Shown here: one piece after another, positions 46,234 to 60,000 of the stretch | Position numbering within the stretch: the stretch's first letter is position 1 | Layout: every line of letters starts with the position of its first letter | Assembly (NCBI GenBank): GCA_014871385.1 | Contig: CM026425.1 | Coordinates: 17,254,637 to 17,318,636, forward strand | DNA: 64,000 nt | Source: Ceratodon purpureus | Taxonomy: Eukaryota > Streptophyta > Bryopsida > Pseudoditrichales > Ditrichaceae | Direction of reading: 5' to 3' | Program-made: the position numbers and the translations under genes | Notes under the pieces: generated by a model | Told to the model about the DNA's origin: nothing | The model's input: the letters and a program-made list of their open reading frames with translations, nothing else | Database searches by the model: none

Positions 46234-47477
46234 TTCTTTAAATATGTAGTATAAAAATATCATACTTCAATTTTAATTTATAACCTCCACATAGTATAAA
46301 TTATATTGTGCAGATTTACTATTTATCGTGCAAATTTAAAACAATTTGTTGCAACTACGGTATTCACAACCTAAATAATTTTAAGTCCAATATCTTGATG
46401 TTAAGATGAATACCGTTCACTAAATAAGATTTTTTTTTGGGTTTGATCTTTGAGCCACAACAAACACGTTTTAAATACTACATCACCTAAAATTGGACGA
46501 AATTCCATTTCCATCCAATAATAGCACATATATAATCCATTTATACAAATTTTTATCAAATTTCATCAAAATTTGGATGAAAGTTAGCAACACCAACCAA
46601 ATTAAAAATTTCCAAAACTTGGAATCTTTAAAAATCAAGAAAATGCATAGGATGAAAGAAGTTCATCCTCGGCCTTCGTTGAAGCCACACTATTCGTTGG
46701 GAGCCACACTATTTACTATTTGCTGAGAGCCACACTATTTGCAAAAAACAGCGCCGCTGAGCCTCTTCTCTTTCTTTCGCATTGCATTTGCATCTGCATT
46801 CGCATTCGCATTTGCGTTGCTGGGAGGCCATTGTTGCGGTTTCTGCACCTCGCTTCACTAAGTTAGTCCAGGTACGTATTCTACCACAATCTCATACTCC
46901 TCTTCACCCCCAGAGTTGCGAAATCTCCAGGTTTATCGACTCTCCGCAACCATACATGCAATGGGGCACATACATAGTTTCATGGGGGTGGTGGAGTGCG
47001 TTGTAGGGTTTAGATCAATTGTGATGTCTCGCCAGGGAACGCCGCAGTCGACCCGTGAGAGTGTATGGTAGGGGATAGCCCCTTTTGCTGTGGGTTGGAG
47101 CTTTGGATGTGTGAAGTGGTATCGGCATTTCAGGGTTGGAACCCTGGCACAGTGACACCGCGTATTTTCTCTGAGTTAGTCGTTTCTCTTTTGGGTATTA
47201 GGAGTTAAATGCAGAGTTTTGTGGTGGGTGGATGGCGATTTCGCTAAAAGGAGAGAGGACTTATGTTGATTTGGGACTCGGAGGTGATGATGGGATTAGG
47301 GTTTCTGGGGTTTAGATGGGTTTCTGAGTGTGGGTTTGATTTCTACTGGTTAGCGTGATCGGCTTGTTGGGTACTTTGTTGGTAGAGTCTGTAATTTGGT
47401 GAAGTTGTTGAGTGGTTATGTTTTGATGACTTTTGAGCTCAATCTTGGGGCTGTTTTAGGTTTCGACTGCGAAGGTA

Positions 47478-50125
47478 ATGATGATGGCGGCAAAGAGAGC
47501 CGGTGAGGAAGACGACTTGGCACTGATTGCGAAGCGGCAACGCACCGATGGAGGAGCCGTAGTTCCTGTGGGGAATGCCTCCTCCCAGCCGAACAATCAG
47601 CTCAGTGTAACGAGCGAGGTATATGATATTTAGTTCTTTTACCAGTATCAGTTAAAGCACACGCACATTCAGGTTTGTCTGAGGGGAAATTAGAGCTCCC
47701 ATAAGTGTCCTGATTCCAGGTTGATAACGTCTCTACGGTCATGTTTTTCACATGTTAAATAGGATCGCACAGCATTTTGTAGTTTTTTGGGAGACCTTTC
47801 AAGTTAGAATAGTCATTGTGCATGTGTTGGTAAGAAATTTATTGTATGATGGCTCTGTCCTGTATCGAGAGAAACATGGAAGTTGTAAAAGAATTATAAT
47901 ATCGCTTGTATCATGTAAACGTGTTGTTTACATCTAGCTGAATGAGCTGCTTTTTTTAAAAATGCGTGTTGTTGCCAATTTTGACAATCAGGGCGTGAAG
48001 AGGACTTCCAGCCTTGATGCTCCAATCATGCTGCTTACTGGCCATGGGGTACATCTTTAACTTGAATCGAATTGATCACTTGTGGTTCCTTCAGCGTTGG
48101 CATTTCAATTCAAGTTTTTTTTTTCTTTTTTTTTTTTTTTTTTTTTTTTTGCGCTAAACATGCTGGCTTCATATAGTAAATATGACCAGTGCTTGCGCAC
48201 TCGTGTAGGGCCCTGTGTACACTATGAAGTTCAACCCCCAAGGCACAGCAATAGCTTCTGGATCACATGACAAGGATATATGTAAGTCACCTTTCGACAC
48301 GAAAATGTCTGTGAGAACTAGCTGCAATCGCTCCTTGATTTTTGCCTAAACCGGTAGGTATAACCTGAGTCATTTGTAACCCAAATCATGTGGGCTCTCT
48401 ACCTCTCTTGGAGCTCTCTTCCAATGATGCTTCTTTTAACTGGACCTTGGGTTGGCAGTTCTGTGGAATGTGCAAGGCGATTGTGATAACTACATGGTAT
48501 TGAAGGGTCACCGCAATGCTGTTTTGGATCTTTGCTGGACTACCGATGGTCAACACATCATCTCAGCCAGTCCAGATAAAACAGTACGGGCTTGGGATGC
48601 GATTACAGGAAAACAGGTCTGTTATACTCTTGAAGAGTTTTGAACGGGCCTCACAGAATGATTTCTTCACAGAATACTGCTTCAAAATAACACTATTAAC
48701 TCAGGATTTTTGTTCTGGTCTTGTGTGCAGATTAAAAAGATGGCAGAGCATTCCTCGTTTGTCAACAGTTGCTGCGCTGCTAGGCGGGGACCACCACTTA
48801 TTATTAGTGGGTCAGACGACGGTACTGCTAAACTATGGGATATGCGCCATCGTGGATGCATACAAACTTTCCCAGACAAGTATCAGGTTCGTTTTCCTTG
48901 ACCAGGTTAATTGCTTATTTACTGTTACCAGGATTTCCACGTTGAATTTAAGGAATCATAAGACGCCCTGGTTTATAGTGAAAAGGGGTTGCTCCGAGCT
49001 GGTGCTTTTAAGCATATGTGAGGATTCCGTTGCGAATGAGACATTGTTGTGGCCAAACTGTTTACATAGCATAAATCACGAGGCAATTGGCTGTGAAATA
49101 ACACTATTTTATTCATTTATATGCAAATATTGTTATCTCGGGCGGTAGCTTACGCGGCCAGTATATGGTCTGATGAAACAGGTTACGGCAGTAGCATTCT
49201 CTGATGGTGCAGACAAAATCTTTAGTGGAGGTATTGACAACGAAATCAAAGTGTGGGATCTTCGTAAGAATGAAGTGGCCATGAAGCTACAAGGGCACAC
49301 AGAGACAATAACCAGCATGCAACTTAGCCCGGATGGATCCTATCTACTTACGAATTCTATGGACTGTACGCTGAGAGTCTGGGATATGAGGCCATATGCA
49401 CCCCAGGTATGTTATCCCTTTTTTTTATGTTATCACTTAACATTTTGATGAAACTCTCTTGTGAATTTTGTATATGTGAACATTCTTTATTGCATAGCCT
49501 TTGTTCATATGTTTTTATTATTTCAAAAACTATCGTAGGCTTGGAGTCCTGTCTCTCCTTTTTTCGTATAATCCACTCTAGGTTTTTGAAAATTTGAGAT
49601 TTGTGTTGTGATGGCAGAATCGATGTGTGAAGATCTTCACGGGACATCAGCACAATTTTGAAAAGAACTTGCTGAGATGTAATTGGTCACCAGATGGTCA
49701 GAAGGTGACATCTGGTAGTGCAGACCGTATGGTGTACATTTGGGATACTACGTCACGAAGAATTTTGTACAAGGTACGTCTCGTATGAGTTGCGCTCAGA
49801 GAATTGTGACGGTATCAGGTTCGTTGTGCTTTTAGGCTTTCTCTTCTGAGAATCCTTCACCAAGAATCACGCTGTATATAGTGTAATGTTCTTCTTTGGC
49901 CCATTCTGTGATGATATTCTTTCTCATGATCTCCATCAACATATTTAACGTCACTTTTCCAGATGGTTGATTGACAACTCGCCTGGTTGTTGCGTGTGTC
50001 TGCAGCTACCAGGTCATTCAGGTTGCGTCAATGAGGCAGTGCTTCATCCAAGGGAGCCTATTATTGGATCATGTGGTAGTGATAAGCAGATTTACTTGGG
50101 AGAAATTGATCCAACTGTACGATAG
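47478..50125 (+). CDS. SNRNP40: U5 snRNP 40 kDa WD40 protein (SNRNP40/PRP8-binding)
   Basis: Exons 47478-47618, 47992-48048, 48209-48281, 48459-48616, 48731-48886, 49182-49406, 49618-49773 and 50006-50125 join to 361 residues, all GT-AG. SNRNP40 is a seven-bladed WD40 propeller in the U5 snRNP and tri-snRNP that binds PRP8. Repeats are visible as GHGGPVYTMKFNPQGTAIAS, GHRNAVLDLCWTTDG, EHSSFVNSCCAARRGPPLI, SGSDDGTAKLWDMR, VTAVAFSDGADKIFSGGID, GHTETITSMQLSPDG, LLRCNWSPDGQKVTSGSADR with IWDTTSRRILYKLPGHSG, and a last blade ending IYLGEID. The length fits (human 357). The start follows a 5' UTR intron (46,872-47,459, GTACGT to TTTTAG), giving GTTTCGACTGCGAAGGTA before ATG ATG ATG. Confidence 0.95.
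48114..48150 (+). repeat. Poly-T tract in intron 2 of the U5-40K gene
   Basis: A T-rich run broken once by C, followed by a T26-like stretch. It lies about 60 bases before the acceptor TCGTGTAG of exon 3. Confidence 0.9.
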
Positions 50126-52978
50126 GAATTTAGAAATGGTGCCCGACCCCAAGTGTCTTCTACATCTTAACGACTGCTCTTTCTTTATCATAGGCACTAT
50201 CAGTGTGGGTATCGTCTTCCCTTGTGACTCACAGAGTTGATTCCGGCACTCAGCAGATGTTTCATTACCTGGATACTGAGACTGGAGCACAACTGTGCCT
50301 CGTTAGATTTCATCAGATTCCCTACTTCACGTATCCTTTTCTGCGTACAGGAGTTAGATACCAGGCAATCACCCAGGAAACCGAGCATGCCCAGGTTGAC
50401 CATTGCGCAGCCGATGGGATATCTTGACGCTTGAGGATGTACAAAATTCAGAAGTTGAGCATCTCATAATTTGTATCAAGCAATTTTCGGTGTCAGAATT
50501 GTGGCTCATGGATTGTGTGCGAGCATACGAAAAGACTATTTCATTGCTAAGGATGGAGGGTTGTGTGTTACGAAATTTTGACCTTATCATTTCTTGAGCT
50601 GAACAGTATCGTGTCCTCTCTTTCAGGGCTACATTGTTCTGTGCAACTTAGGGAGAACCACCCAGAAGCCAATCTGGCTCTTGCACGGTTGTAGTGGTGT
50701 TCATTTAAGAAGGAACAGCTACTGCTCAGCAACTTGACTGCTAAATTATGTTCTGGGTGCTTTTGAGTGGTTGCACCAATGCACTCCACTGCAAATGGAA
50801 AGTATGGTGTGCAAGAGTCCCTCTGAAAGGCCTAGATTTGTTCTCTGAGCACAAAAGGACTTGAATTCATTGCGAGGAGCAGGTACTCTTCTGTTTCATT
50901 AGGTACGTACGACATGAGGACAGTCCAGGTTTTCTAGTTGCGCTTAACATTAATGAAAGCTCTCAGTGCAGCACAGACAACTCTGACAGAGAATTGAATT
51001 CTGAAAAGTACTGCCGTCAAGGTGTAACTTGGTGGTACAGTGGCTCCCAAAACTGAGTTTGGATGTGAAACTTTTGCACCTGAAGCAGTGCAGAACTCAA
51101 TTTTAAATTCGGAAAAATAGAGATCATAGGTGGAAACAGTTTACTCAATTGATTGTATCAACAAAATCTCTAATCTCTATTCACAAAATTTGGAACTCAC
51201 TTTGGGAAGTCAATGTATGAATATTCTTAAGACAGCACATTGTGCCACATTTTTTTATAATGTAATAATAATATGTTCAACAATAATACATTGTAGTTTT
51301 GACAATTATTAGAGTTGTTCTTCTACAAGACCAAGAATGTAGCTCTATTATCATTCTTTATGCCCCTTGTCTTTCTTTTACAAATACAGATTAGAAAATG
51401 AAGAATTTAGAAGACTTTTAATTCAAGATAAATTCATAGCAAAGAAAAATGTCAAATTAGTCTTTCTAGAGATGAGAAACTACAAAGTTGTTAAATAGTT
51501 AATTGTGTCCAAATCTCACACATTTAGTCTTCAAATTTCCTCTTAATCAGTGAGGTAAAATGCATAATTCAAGGAAATAATAGAATAAATCCTCTTATAT
51601 CATATTGGTTTAGCTTTAAGATAATTCTTTAAATATATAGGAATTTATTAAAAGTAAATTTATTAAAATATCTTATCAATAAAAATAGCCATAATTTTTT
51701 TTGTGGTTACTATCTATGACAATAAGTTTTTGAAATGAAACATGAATGACATAAAAATTGCCATGTGTTTACTTTAAACATCATAGTTAGGAAAAACATT
51801 CTTATAAGAAATTAAAGACAATGTTTTTAAAACACAATAAGATGAGATTTTGTTGATTTTTTTTTGATTGTATGGATTCAAATTCCATTAGAAATTGCAC
51901 CAACAAAAACATAAAAAGTTTATTGGCAATATTACAAAATTTTCATTTCTTTTTTATAAATTTTCACAATGTTTATACTACTTTGCAATCTCTAAAATTG
52001 ATGGACTACAAAAAAATTGGCAAGTTGAAGTCTGATGATCATGTTGTAGATGACGACGCGCAAGGCCACCGAAGGCCAAATCACAGAGAAGAATATGATC
52101 TCAGGCTAGCATACTTGAACCTGAGACCTCATATATGCTAGTCTAAGATCCTACACTTCCCAGTGATTTGACATTTGGGTTCTCAAATCCAATATCAACT
52201 TATGATACATAGTAAATATATTTTTAGGTATATATATTCATTCTGGACGAACAACACATGAACATTAGTATTATCATGGCATGGTGATTTGTTTATGATG
52301 TGCATACATTCTTTGTTACAAAATCTACTTTCCTTGTATAAAATATAACATCAACGATTAATAAAAAATATTTTGTGTCAAAAAGTAGACAAGACTTGTG
52401 CATCTTTTATAAAGGTCCTCTTGTAAAAAGACACAATTCTTTTGGTAATGAGGCTTTCTTGAACTTGGTCTATCCTCTTACACAAAATCTTTTATTACAA
52501 GGTGACATACATTGTAGATTAGAATGTATATTTTTATCCAAGGTGGGTTATATTAGTGCTTATTTGTAAAAATGAAAATAGCGGGTGACATGTAATCAAA
52601 ATCTGCCATCTAAATCAGGCAAACACTTTAAATCAAAAAATACCAAAGGCAGATTACAAAATTCAAAGCTTGGTAAAATATCATCTCTAAAAATCCATGT
52701 CCCATAAAGTTTACAAATGTACAAAAAGTTAAAAAAGTAAAACTCTTAATCCAAAAAAATGCCACGCGGAATGAAAGTGTATGAAAGTGCCAAGTTAAAA
52801 TAAACAGCTATGCTTCGAGAGGCTATGACTTACAATGTTTTTGAATTAAAAGACATGGTGTTAGCCTCATACTCCTTGTAAGAAATAATGTCCCTTAAAT
52901 TCTCATGTGGTGCCTCCATTTCAAATATCTTTTCACAAAATTAATGAAAAGAAACATATAGGTGGTACTATTTTTAAT

Positions 52979-53027
<49 letters not shown>

Positions 53028-54096
53028 TTTTGATAATCTTGGAATTGAAAAATAAACCATTTTTGGCATATAAATTTTTTTGATCACTAAAATTGAATTC
53101 CTATTTACATTTTGAAAGATATCAATACTATATATATATGAAAGTGACATGAATATGAATAAACTTAGAGTTTTAAAAACATTTTTTGAAAACCTTTGAG
53201 ATTTTTATTAAGTATTTAGATTTCAAATTTCCTTCAATTGTTGTTATGATTGGAGAGTTAAATTTCGAAGAATACAATACCTTTGATTAGTTAGAATTTA
53301 TGCATCAAAAATAGAAGTTTCCAAAAAGTGATCGTAAAGCAAACTAAACATATCATTTATATCTTACAATAAGATGAAAATTTGAATTTGTATTTAAAAT
53401 TCATTATTAATGACATCCTTGCCTTTATTAATTGATCAAGTAGATTTTTCGGAATGTTTGTAATGTATTCAAATCAAAATTACGAAATAGAAGGTAAGTG
53501 CATTGAAAGATGATTCTAATGCAAAAAGAAGGATCTATTTTTGTCACTTATCCAAAATATGGCTCTTGTTTTTGTTTTTGTTTTTATTTTAAGAAATTCG
53601 ACTTTTACAAATTCGGTATGTTTACTATCAGGATTCAAATTTCTTTTAATTGGCTCGTTCTCATTTTGCTACATGCAGATGTCTCTTCTACTTCAACAAT
53701 ATTTTAATGGAATAAGACCATTCTCAAGATGTCTGAAGTCATGCACTTATTAACAAACCATTCTGAATTACTAATTTCTGAAATTTTACTTCTATAACTC
53801 GAGGATATGGTAACAAAATGGTAGGAACTGGTTGCATACAGTGCATTTCAGTACCCAATGTTGATGCAAACCCCATTGTAACTTGCACACAATTAGTAAA
53901 TACAAGATTGTTTCCAGCATAAGCTGAATCAGTTTCCAACTCGCTAGGAGAATTCAAATAATGACATAAATATATGATCTCAGAAACGTGTCTTCTGACC
54001 ATTACCCGGTCATTCCAATGTTATCCTTCAATTGTCACAGATTACTGAAAGAATTTGGGAAGAGATAATTTAGATACTGAATTAACGTCACGAAAC
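50126..54096. other. Intergenic region, AT-rich, no gene seen
   Basis: 50.1-51.1 kb is balanced and probably contains 3' UTR sequence of the U5-40K gene. 51.1-53.7 kb is AT-rich with no supported frame, a T-tract at 52,981-53,022 and a small GC-richer patch at 52,030-52,190. 53.7-54.1 kb is the 3' flank of the minus-strand HD-Zip gene. Confidence 0.55.
52981..53022. repeat. Poly-T tract, about 40 bases
   Basis: Uninterrupted T run. On the minus strand it is a poly-A, as left by a retroposed sequence, but no adjacent element was recognised. Confidence 0.95.
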
Positions 54097-57000
54097 TCAA
54101 GTCATGAAGGACCAATTCATGAAAAGGAAGGCGATGCACTGGGTGGTGTCGTCGTCATCCAACACTTTCCATGCAAGAGCTCGGTCGTAGGTCACTGTGC
54201 GACCAGTGCTTGAAATGCGCATTCCAGATGGTAAATAACTGTATCCCTGTTCCATTCCAAGAGAGTTATTACTGTGGTCAATAATCTAGTCGGCGATGCA
54301 AATTGTTTTTTCAACCAGTATTAAGGTTCCTATTCGGGTATTACGCCAGCCGCAATATCCACATGTCTGCCAAAATATTGATCCCTAGCAATAAACCAGA
54401 ATCGCATGACTATGAGTTACCGTATAACAGGCTAATTGCAAAGAAAGATTGTCCTTAGAGGTGCTACAAATCTTACCTGTTGCAGGACCTGAGTAAAAGT
54501 GGCATAGGAAAGCTTGAGGCTATTCTCGTCGTGTGTCTTATCCCATGCCAGATCTTGCAAAGAGCTTGATGTGGTTTCAAACATCTCCAAACCTGCTCGA
54601 TTGGCAAAAACGAACTCTGGAATACCCTGTATTCCACGACCAGCCAAACATTACTCAGATCAAAGAGTATGAAATTACAAAAACAATGCGCATGAATTAT
54701 TACACTAACGTGGGATCAAACAGGAATATTATAAACAAATGCATATTCTATCAGCATTCACAGGCGGGGTAAAATCCATCTATTTCTAAGGAGTTTTGAA
54801 TTGAAACAATTTTCATCCTAACTATAAAGAGGAGATAAGGCTACCTTCCAGGCGCAACACACTATGGCATCAATGTGATGCCAGAACGTCTTGAATAGAG
54901 CTTCATTACCGCCAATCTCAGGCCTCACGAGATCCATGCCCAAGTGTATTCTGCAATGACAAGAACCCCGTTTTCCTTATGAACGCAAGAAGATACTTAC
55001 AGCTGGTAAATACACTACATTTATATTACTTTAAAGGTGAAATTTCCTACCAAAGTGTAACCCACATAAATTGAAAAAGCAAGCAGCTTAATCTGAAAAC
55101 TGTATAGCAAGTTGATCTGAAGCAGAGCATACACTGCATTGCTGCAGTCCACGTCCATCAAATACCTTCCTTGAACACAAGACTTCAACAGTACATTTGC
55201 TCACAGAAAAAGTTTAGAGCAAAATAAACCTGTAACTGCCTAGAATATGACGCGCCAAACTCATGGCATCTGAATTGCCAGGTGTTTGTCGAGGCTGACC
55301 ACGGGACGGTGCCAAAGCCATGGCTACCCGCTGCACAGATGCAACCACCGTGCGAACGTACTGACGAGCCATGACTGCACATGTATCCCGTGTATGAACC
55401 TCGTAGGCAAACTGAAAGGCTATGGTAAGCACAGAACGCACTTGCCCAGAGCTAGTGTTTGACTTGGTTTCTCCATTCAAGCCCACATCGTGATCACCTT
55501 CTAGTGTGGAAGCCAAATCTAATGTGCGATTCAAACCAATTCCATCCTGCAATCAAGACAAAAATATACTAAAATTATTCTCCAACACAACAATATCGTA
55601 CTTATGAAGAGTTCTCTTCACACACTCAATCACATTGAGAAAGGCGAATGCACTATACACGAAATGCACACAAAACATCGAAATCCTGGTATCACACCAT
55701 CGGAATGAAGCTGACGTGATTGTATCAAGGACTTGAGTTACTCACCACAACATTGTTGTCAACAGGTATTACACGAAAGCCTGACGGAAGAAGAGGGATA
55801 TCTTCAGAAACAGAAGCATCCATAGGAGCAAAGACAAGTTGGGCACAAGCGCCAATGGCATTCTCCTCAATTCCGCTGCATAGCTGTTCGCAAACATCAC
55901 CATACCTCGTCAACAAGTAGCAGGCTATTGAATTCTAGTGCCACATTGGTTTGTAATCTCATTAAATCAAGGACCATGTATATAATCACCCCCTAACGCA
56001 AACGAGATTCAAGTATCTGCAAAGCCCATCAAAGCCTTCTGAGAAGCTTGATCAGATATCCAAATTTCTTTCTGGAGTACTCACCTAGATACCAAGGAAT
56101 ATTAAGATATTGAAAGATGTACAGACCTGGAGCAGAAAACTGTCACGTGAAAGCACTGTCTGTTGCACTGCACTGTGACCTTCCAGCTTAACAACCTCGA
56201 GAAACTACAAAACAATCACCAAGGCTCTCAGAATGTGCACTGATCCCTTAGCACCAACCTCGTCTACATGCAATAGAAACGGCCAGCTAACACATATTAA
56301 CAGATCATTAGCCCCCCACTTCTTAAACGTTTATCATATTAAACATGAATCATGAAAGTAAACTGACCTCGCCTTGTTCCCCAGAGTGAGCCAAAGGCAA
56401 TGGCAATTGCACATGGGACATGCCTCCTCTAGAAACGTGACCGTTATTATTGTTTCGAAAGGCAGTAGCTGCATTTGCGTCAATGTCATGATCTGCCCAT
56501 TCTGAACGATGTTCTCGTAGGAATCGTATGAGTAATGCCGGCGGTACGTTCTGTATCAGAAGAAAAGCACATCGTATTGTGGCCAAATTAAAAACCATAA
56601 TAACATTGGATGAAGGAATGCCAGCTGCTTTGTCGTCCTATGAACAACTCAAGACACATATGCATAAGATCAATGGCGTTCTTGCGCTAATGCCAGTCAC
56701 CGATAAATAAATAAAATACGGAGTAAAAACCATACAATTGAAAGGTGTACCTGTAACAGCATAGAGGCTTTCGCACACAGTATGCCTCCACCAAGGGAAA
56801 ATAGCAGCTTGTCCGTTGCAATCTGTCCCTCCATAGATTTGGGAGTAGCATTTAGCATGACACTGACGTCGTCCATGCCATCACTCCCCATGGGAAGCCA
56901 GCCATCATCCCCAAAACCATTGACAGCATCATTGAAGCCCCTGAATATAGAATAGCACAGGTTAAACCATATACAACTCCCACCATAACTTTTTAACAGA

Positions 57001-60000
57001 GAGAATATACCAACATACTCTGAAATTTCTTAACACTTGTCGAGACTTACTTGGCCAGGCGCTGGCTTAATGCGCGAAGTACTGCAGGGTGTTGGCCATT
57101 TCGGGTTGTGATCTCTCCACTTTCTTCTGCTGCTATGCGCCTCAAATACCGTAATGCCTTCATCAATTTCACGAAGTTATCAAAAAAATTAATGCTTGTT
57201 TTGAATGCAACGATATTCTCAGCCATACAAATATGCAAACCATCTACAAGAGTCTACAAGAAACTTTCCTACACATGATGAAATCAATGAGTGATGACCC
57301 ATACCGCAATAGTAGACTTCTGTGCAAGGGCAGCTGGAGACTCGTAAAGGGGTCGCAATACCTCTGGCACACTCCAAGGCTGTAAGACCCGGCAGGGAAC
57401 GCACCCACACAAAAGTCCACTTTGTTATAAACATATTACTCCTAGGTCTTGTCATGCATGTCCATATAATGAATTGCTGAGATTTATAGTCCTTGCTAGA
57501 TACATCATTCATTTTAAGTGCTGATAATCACCAGGATAGAAATTGTCGTTCTTACAAAACCAACACAAGCAGTGAAAAAGCAGAAGAGTAATCCTCGCAT
57601 TCATAAATTATCAATAAACAATATGATTCATGTTATCAATCCATCTAAATAATGAGAAAGTGGAAAGCCACCTCATACTCGACGTGATCAACAATATGAA
57701 TGATGCACCCTCCTCCTTCACACGGGCGAATCAAGTATCCACTTGGAAACATTTCTGCTCTAACAAAGGATTGAACAGGCGGCATTGTTGGTCCATTTTG
57801 TTTCCCAGTAAGTGACCGCTCGCAGATCTGCGCAACGAACCTTTGTTAGTATTTCCAACAACCGCAACCAATTTAACAAATTGACGAAATAGTGATTCAG
57901 AAATACAATGTGGCTGAAGGATACAACAATCATCAAGTCAAGACAATCCTTACCACCAAGTTTCCATCTTCCAAAATAGTAGTGTATCTAAGGGTGCAAA
58001 AATCCCGGGCAGGAGCCAAAGTTGTTGGAGCGTACATCTGCCACAGAAACCATTTTGTGTAAAACTTGATAGCAATAGCCCCCAGTGATTGTCATGTTAG
58101 TAGAAATGCCTGAACATGAAGACACTGATACAAACAGTCTATATATGTCCTATCCTTCCAAGAATTAGATGCTTCAGTCTGTGATTATGCAGTATTGTAG
58201 CGACGGGTAGGTACGTTCAATTAAGAGTGAAAAATCGATTCATGTACCTGGGTGTACAAAAGTTCTATGGTGCCCCCATTTCCTGTTGGAAGGGCTCCAA
58301 GAACCTCCATGCGACGACAATCTTGCGACCAACCGGGGCGATCTTTCAGAATTTCAGTAACTTTACTAACATCAAGCGCCACGAGGCCACATGCTCGAGC
58401 TGCTATCCCCACACAACCATGGGATATAGCGATGATGCCAATAGGATCCGGACCAGGCTGCATTCACGAGGCAAGTATCAGCAACGATAATTGCAATCAA
58501 CTCAAACATTCGCACTTTCTTTACTAAAGCACAGTTACCACCAGATTTTTAGTGTCGAAAAGTCCGTATCAATTCCTCCTGGTTGGAGTATCAGTGTCGA
58601 ATCCAGTATCTATGTCCAATTACTTAATTCATGTTTGCTGATTGCTTTTGACATGCTAAGCACGAGTACAGATTGCTGTGCTAGATCACATCCAGCATGT
58701 TCAGATCGAAAGAATCTCGTTCATACCTTCATACCAGGTAACTGTATCCAATCCACCGCGGTTCCTGTTGCCTTTGCCAGGAAATCCGTCAGTGTCTCTT
58801 CCGCAATAGAAATCAGTCTGCAAACATGTATCAAGGCGGTACGGTTTAGTTGCGTGTTAATTGATGGCTATAGCCTAACGAAGTCCAACAAAGTCATATA
58901 TGAGCTAAAATTAAAATCTTGGCATAATTAGCTGCCTTATTTCCTCCACAACCATAAATATTGCAGGAGAATCTAACACCGATCCAAAGACTTCAACACA
59001 AACGCTGGTCATCAGAACCTAATCATCCTAGCATATAGTACTCAAATTATTTTAGAAGGTGTATGTTTCTAAAAATGTATGTTACCCAGCGGGACTATTA
59101 TCCGGAGGAGAGTTCTGTGGAGTAAGGTGCTGAGGAAGTCCACCAGTAACAGCAGAATCGCAGCTAGTATCTGTGGAGGCCACACCAGCCTGCCCATATA
59201 ATTCAACACAGATATCACCATCTGTAGAACTCTCATATTCTTCGCCATCAAACACTACACAGCTATGCCCTAGAACCCAGACGCAGAAACCCAAATGCAG
59301 TGTCTCACAATTCTGGCTTTTGACTATGACAAGTCTTCTGACTATATTCTCCAGCTTTCAAAACGTTTCAAGATGTGAACAAACTTAGGGACTCACCTGC
59401 GCAGTAAGACGACGCTTGCCATCAGGTAACGGTAGGTTAGGTAGCTGCTGGCGTAAGGCATGATTGTCCAGAGTAAGCTGCGAAGCGTGCTTCGCCAGTC
59501 GCTCGTTCTCCTCCATTAGTAGTTTATTCAGCGCTGTCAGCTTTGCGTTAACACTGACCAGCCTCGTTGCTTCCTTCCGTTGCTTCTCCCGACAGCTGAA
59601 TCAAGCATTACAGTACTTTCCATCAATATAGTCTCTGACTTTTATCACAATTTTACTTCTGCAGTGAAGAACGCGATGTACGGTTGCACATTCGCACACC
59701 CTATGCCTTTCCACTAATCCACACCACAATAGGAACATACAACTTGCTGACGAAGTAATGAGGATCAAAGTGATGAAGCAAGGGTTCAGCTTAGAGTGGA
59801 CTTCAAGATGGCGAATAGTATGGTTAATAACCTGCAAATTCTTCCTTATTTTGTAACCAGAATCTAACGCTGATCAATCGCTGTAGTAGGATTTTGGTAA
59901 ATGAGTGGTAATTGCTATTATGCTAGACTTGCGTGTAAGAGGAACTTTCTGGAAAAAAGGTGAATGTCAGCAATATATACCGGCGGTTCTGGAACCAAAC

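Larger units (their letters stand above)
43102..46871. other. 3' flank of ELC, AT-rich desert, promoter of the U5-40K gene
   Basis: 43.1-44.0 kb is balanced 3' flanking sequence without a supported gene. 44.1-46.5 kb is very AT-rich with two long (TA)n runs. AGCCACACTATT is repeated at about 46,683, 46,702 and 46,730. A hexamer-like run (GCATTTGCATCTGCATTCGC) at about 46,780-46,818 lies in the likely transcription start area of the gene at 47,478, whose 5' UTR exon ends with TTAGTCCAG at 46,871. Confidence 0.5.
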
